This document shows positions 35,282 to 37,813 of a stretch of DNA of 37,813 bases, piece by piece. The stretch spans positions 1 to 37,813 of the forward strand of contig CANLVU010000010.1 in the NCBI GenBank assembly GCA_947494535.1, given 5' to 3'. Under the pieces are notes generated by a model. It saw only the letters and a program-made list of their open reading frames with translations. It was not told the origin of the DNA and ran no database searches. Source of the DNA: Cytophagaceae bacterium. GTDB lineage: Bacteria > Bacteroidota > Bacteroidia > Cytophagales > Spirosomataceae. The position numbers and the translations under genes are program-made. Positions within the stretch are counted from its first letter, which is position 1. Every line of letters starts with the position of its first letter.

Positions 35282-35750
35282 CCTGGCTGCTATCTTCGCA
35301 TTCTTCCAAAAGTGCCACCATGGTTTTGCCCGAAGCAGGGTTTTTAAAAGTCGGCGCTATCTCTGCCAGCGGAGCTAAGATAAATTTACGTTCAGCGATA
35401 CGCGGATGTGGGATGCTTAAATCGGATTCTGCGATGATTACATCGCCATAAAATAGAATGTCTAGATCGAGCGTTCGAGGTCCCCAACGTTCTTTTCGTT
35501 CCCTGCCAAATTCCCGTTCTATTTCGAGTAGTTCCGTTAAACAGGCCTCGGGTTTCAATGTGGTGGTCACAAGAACTACTTGGTTTAAAAAGTCCGCTTG
35601 TGGGATGGGACCCCAGGCTTCCGTTTGGTACACAGAAGAGTAAACGGAGATTTTTCCAATTTTTTTTTCAATTAGCGGGTAGGCCCCCTCGAATATTTCC
35701 CGGGTATTTCCTAGATTGCCGCCTAAAGAAAGGAAGAGCTGAGTGATCAT
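35265..35750 (-). CDS. folK: 2-amino-4-hydroxy-6-hydroxymethyldihydropteridine diphosphokinase
   Basis: LFLSLGGNLGNTREIFEGA, GPIPQADFLNQVVLV, RERKERWGPRTLDLDILFYGDVI, IPHPRIAERKFILAPLAEIAP. Confidence 0.96.
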   Translation of the reverse strand: MITQLFLSLGGNLGNTREIFEGAYPLIEKKIGKISVYSSVYQTEAWGPIPQADFLNQVVLVTTTLKPEACLTELLEIEREFGRERKERWGPRTLDLDILFYGDVIIAESDLSIPHPRIAERKFILAPLAEIAPTFKNPASGKTMVALLEECEDSSQVNRSV

Positions 35751-35776
35751 CTCTTAAAATTACTAATTTCTGCGCT

Positions 35777-36346
35777 ATGCACCCGAATTATTCTGTGGAG
35801 GATTTAGAACCTGGCATGCTTTTGTTAGCCGAGCCCTTCTTAGAGGACCCCTCTTTTCATCGTTCGGTGATTTTGCTTTGTGAGCACACGAATGCTCATT
35901 CTTTTGGTTTAGTGCTGAATAATAAGCAGGAAATTGTCTTTGATTCTTTTGTGGATGAGAAGGTGCTAGAGGATGTTCCCTTGTATTCTGGAGGCCCGGT
36001 GGATCCTACGATTATGCAGTTTGTGCACCGTAGACCTGATTTAATTCCGGATGGGGTGTTAATTGGTCCGGGCATTTATTGGTCCGGAAGTTTCGAAGTC
36101 GCGATTGATAAGGTGGTGGCCGGAGAGATTGGCTTTGATGAAATCAAATTTTTTATTGGCTATTCGGGTTGGGGAGCGGGTCAGCTAGAGCGCGAGGTGA
36201 AGTCGAATGCCTGGATTTTGCATCCTGGGAATGACAAATTGGTGTTTGATGAAACGCATGAGCGTTTATGGCGTAAGATTATGTATGCCAAAGGCGGTGA
36301 TTTCAGAGTGCTCTCCACCTATCCAGACGATCCTAATTTGAATTAG
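35777..36346 (+). CDS. YqgE/AlgH family protein
   Basis: LEPGMLLLAEPFLEDPSFHRSVILLCEHTNAHSFGLVLN, LYSGGPVDP, FIGYSGWGAGQLEREV. Confidence 0.95.
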   Translation: MHPNYSVEDLEPGMLLLAEPFLEDPSFHRSVILLCEHTNAHSFGLVLNNKQEIVFDSFVDEKVLEDVPLYSGGPVDPTIMQFVHRRPDLIPDGVLIGPGIYWSGSFEVAIDKVVAGEIGFDEIKFFIGYSGWGAGQLEREVKSNAWILHPGNDKLVFDETHERLWRKIMYAKGGDFRVLSTYPDDPNLN

Positions 36347-37813
36347 GAAATTCTTGCCCAGTTGGTCGTGTCTTTACGCTGAGAACGTACTTGTTCGCGG
36401 ATCATTTGATAACCAGGCTTTTCAAGATTAGGATCCTCCTCTAAGATTTTATGGGCTGTTTCGCGGGCTACTTTTAGTATTTCACCATCTTTAGCCAGAT
36501 CGGCGATCATCAAGTCGATGGCACCACTTTGGCGGGTGCCAGAAATGTCTCCCGGACCGCGTAATTGCAAATCGACTTCAGCGATTTCGAATCCGTTATT
36601 GGTTTTTACCATCGTTTCGATTCGTTTCTTCGTATCTGCAGAGATTTTATAACCTGTCATCAAGATGCAATAACTCTGTTCTGCCCCTCTTCCGACGCGC
36701 CCTCTTAGCTGGTGCAATTGAGATAACCCGAACCTTTCTGCACTTTCGATGATCATAATGGAGGCATTGGGTACGTTAACCCCCACCTCGATGACCGTGG
36801 TGGCCACCATAATTTTTGTCTCGTTTTTCACGAAACGGGCCATTTCGATATCCTTGTCAGCGGGTTTCATCTTTCCGTGTAAGATTCCCAAAGGGACCTC
36901 CGGGAAAGCCCGCGAAATACTTTCGTATCCGTCCATCAGGTCCTTGAAGTCCATTTTCTCGGATTCCTCGATCAAAGGATAGACAATATAGATCTGACGA
37001 CCTTTGCTTAACTCGTTTTGGATGAAACCAAAAACCTGCAAGCGGTGGCTATCGTAGCGATGTGTGGTCTGAATGGGCTTGCGGCCCACAGGTAATTCGT
37101 TAATTATCGAAATATCTAAATCTCCATACAATGTCATGGCCAAAGTCCGAGGAATCGGCGTTGCTGTCATCACTAAAATGTGCGGATGAAACGCCTTATT
37201 CTTATCCCAAAGCTTCGCCCGCTGTGCTACCCCGAACCGGTGCTGCTCATCAATAATACACATGCCCAAGTTCTTAAACTGCACTGAATCTTCGAATAAA
37301 GCGTGAGTTCCTACTAGAATCTGCAATTTTCCGGACTGCAAATCCTCATGTAATCCCACGCGGTCTTTCTTCTTTACCGAACCCGTCAGTTTCGCAATCG
37401 TAATGCCTAATAGGTCCGCAAATTGCTTCAGTCCTTGGTAATGCTGGTCTGCCAAAATCTCTGTGGGTGCCATCAAACAGGCTTGCGTCCCATTATCAAT
37501 CGCCAAAAGCATAGAAATAAAGGCCACAATCGTCTTTCCTGACCCCACATCTCCTTGTAGCAATCGATTCATCTGTTGGCCAGATCGCATATCGGCAAAT
37601 ATCTCTCGAATCACCTGCTTCTGCGCATTGGTTAATTCGAAAGGCAGGTGTTCTTGATAGAACTTAGTTAATAAAGCTGCGGAAGAAAAGATTTGGCCCG
37701 GGAATGCCACCTTGCGAATTAGGTTCTGCTTAATTAATCGCAGTTGATTATAAAAAAGCTCCTCGAATTTCAGTCGGCGCCGAGCTTGGTGAAGCCAGTT
37801 TTCGCTTTGGGGC
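36343..37813 (-). CDS. recG: ATP-dependent DNA helicase RecG (5' portion beyond window edge)
   Basis: RLLQGDVGSGKTIVAFISML, IIDEQHRFGVAQRAKL, MTATPIPRTLAMTLYGDLD, LHQLRGRVGRG. The frame stays open upstream of the GTG at 37710 (..RRRLKFEELFYNQLRLIKQNLIRK), so that start is internal. Confidence 0.97.
   Translation of the reverse strand, partial: PQSENWLHQARRRLKFEELFYNQLRLIKQNLIRKVAFPGQIFSSAALLTKFYQEHLPFELTNAQKQVIREIFADMRSGQQMNRLLQGDVGSGKTIVAFISMLLAIDNGTQACLMAPTEILADQHYQGLKQFADLLGITIAKLTGSVKKKDRVGLHEDLQSGKLQILVGTHALFEDSVQFKNLGMCIIDEQHRFGVAQRAKLWDKNKAFHPHILVMTATPIPRTLAMTLYGDLDISIINELPVGRKPIQTTHRYDSHRLQVFGFIQNELSKGRQIYIVYPLIEESEKMDFKDLMDGYESISRAFPEVPLGILHGKMKPADKDIEMARFVKNETKIMVATTVIEVGVNVPNASIMIIESAERFGLSQLHQLRGRVGRGAEQSYCILMTGYKISADTKKRIETMVKTNNGFEIAEVDLQLRGPGDISGTRQSGAIDLMIADLAKDGEILKVARETAHKILEEDPNLEKPGYQMIREQVRSQRKDTTNWARIS

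Noticed and set aside
1-37813. Search for mobile elements, phage genes, toxin-antitoxin or defence operons
   Set aside because: None of the ORFs shows transposase, integrase, restriction, Cas, toxin-antitoxin or phage structural motifs; content is consistently core metabolic/repair genes.

Overview
This 37.8 kb window looks like a dense, mostly housekeeping chromosomal segment from a Bacteroidota genome, probably Cytophagales-like. That placement rests on gene content, TTTG-N19/20-TAnnTTTG promoter boxes and absence of obvious Shine-Dalgarno leaders; it is inference. I support about 36 protein genes, including feoA (partial)-feoB, a ComA-type phosphosulfolactate synthase, aroE, ruvX, aroC-tadA, sodA, a CruF-like carotenoid gene next to a CarH-like MerR/B12 regulator, manC, uvrA, a split HdrD/GlcF-like Fe-S oxidoreductase, a LuxE-like ligase, moaE, folA, carB, purN, bshA, folK, yqgE and recG (partial). 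There is also one tRNA-His(GTG), three convincing intrinsic terminators and several promoters. I saw no CRISPR array, transposon, prophage, or recognisable defence or secondary-metabolite system. The most notable signals are: (1) six of ten convergent gene pairs end in exactly interlocked 4-nt stop codons; (2) five identical TAAGATG stop/start junctions; (3) a heptamer-based inverted repeat between tadA and sodA that can form two mutually exclusive hairpins; (4) a CarH-like regulator that keeps the W-x9-EH and ExHxxG B12 motifs but appears to lack the His next to the Trp; (5) a Kelch-propeller/TM/possible winged-helix protein that may be a membrane-tethered sensor.
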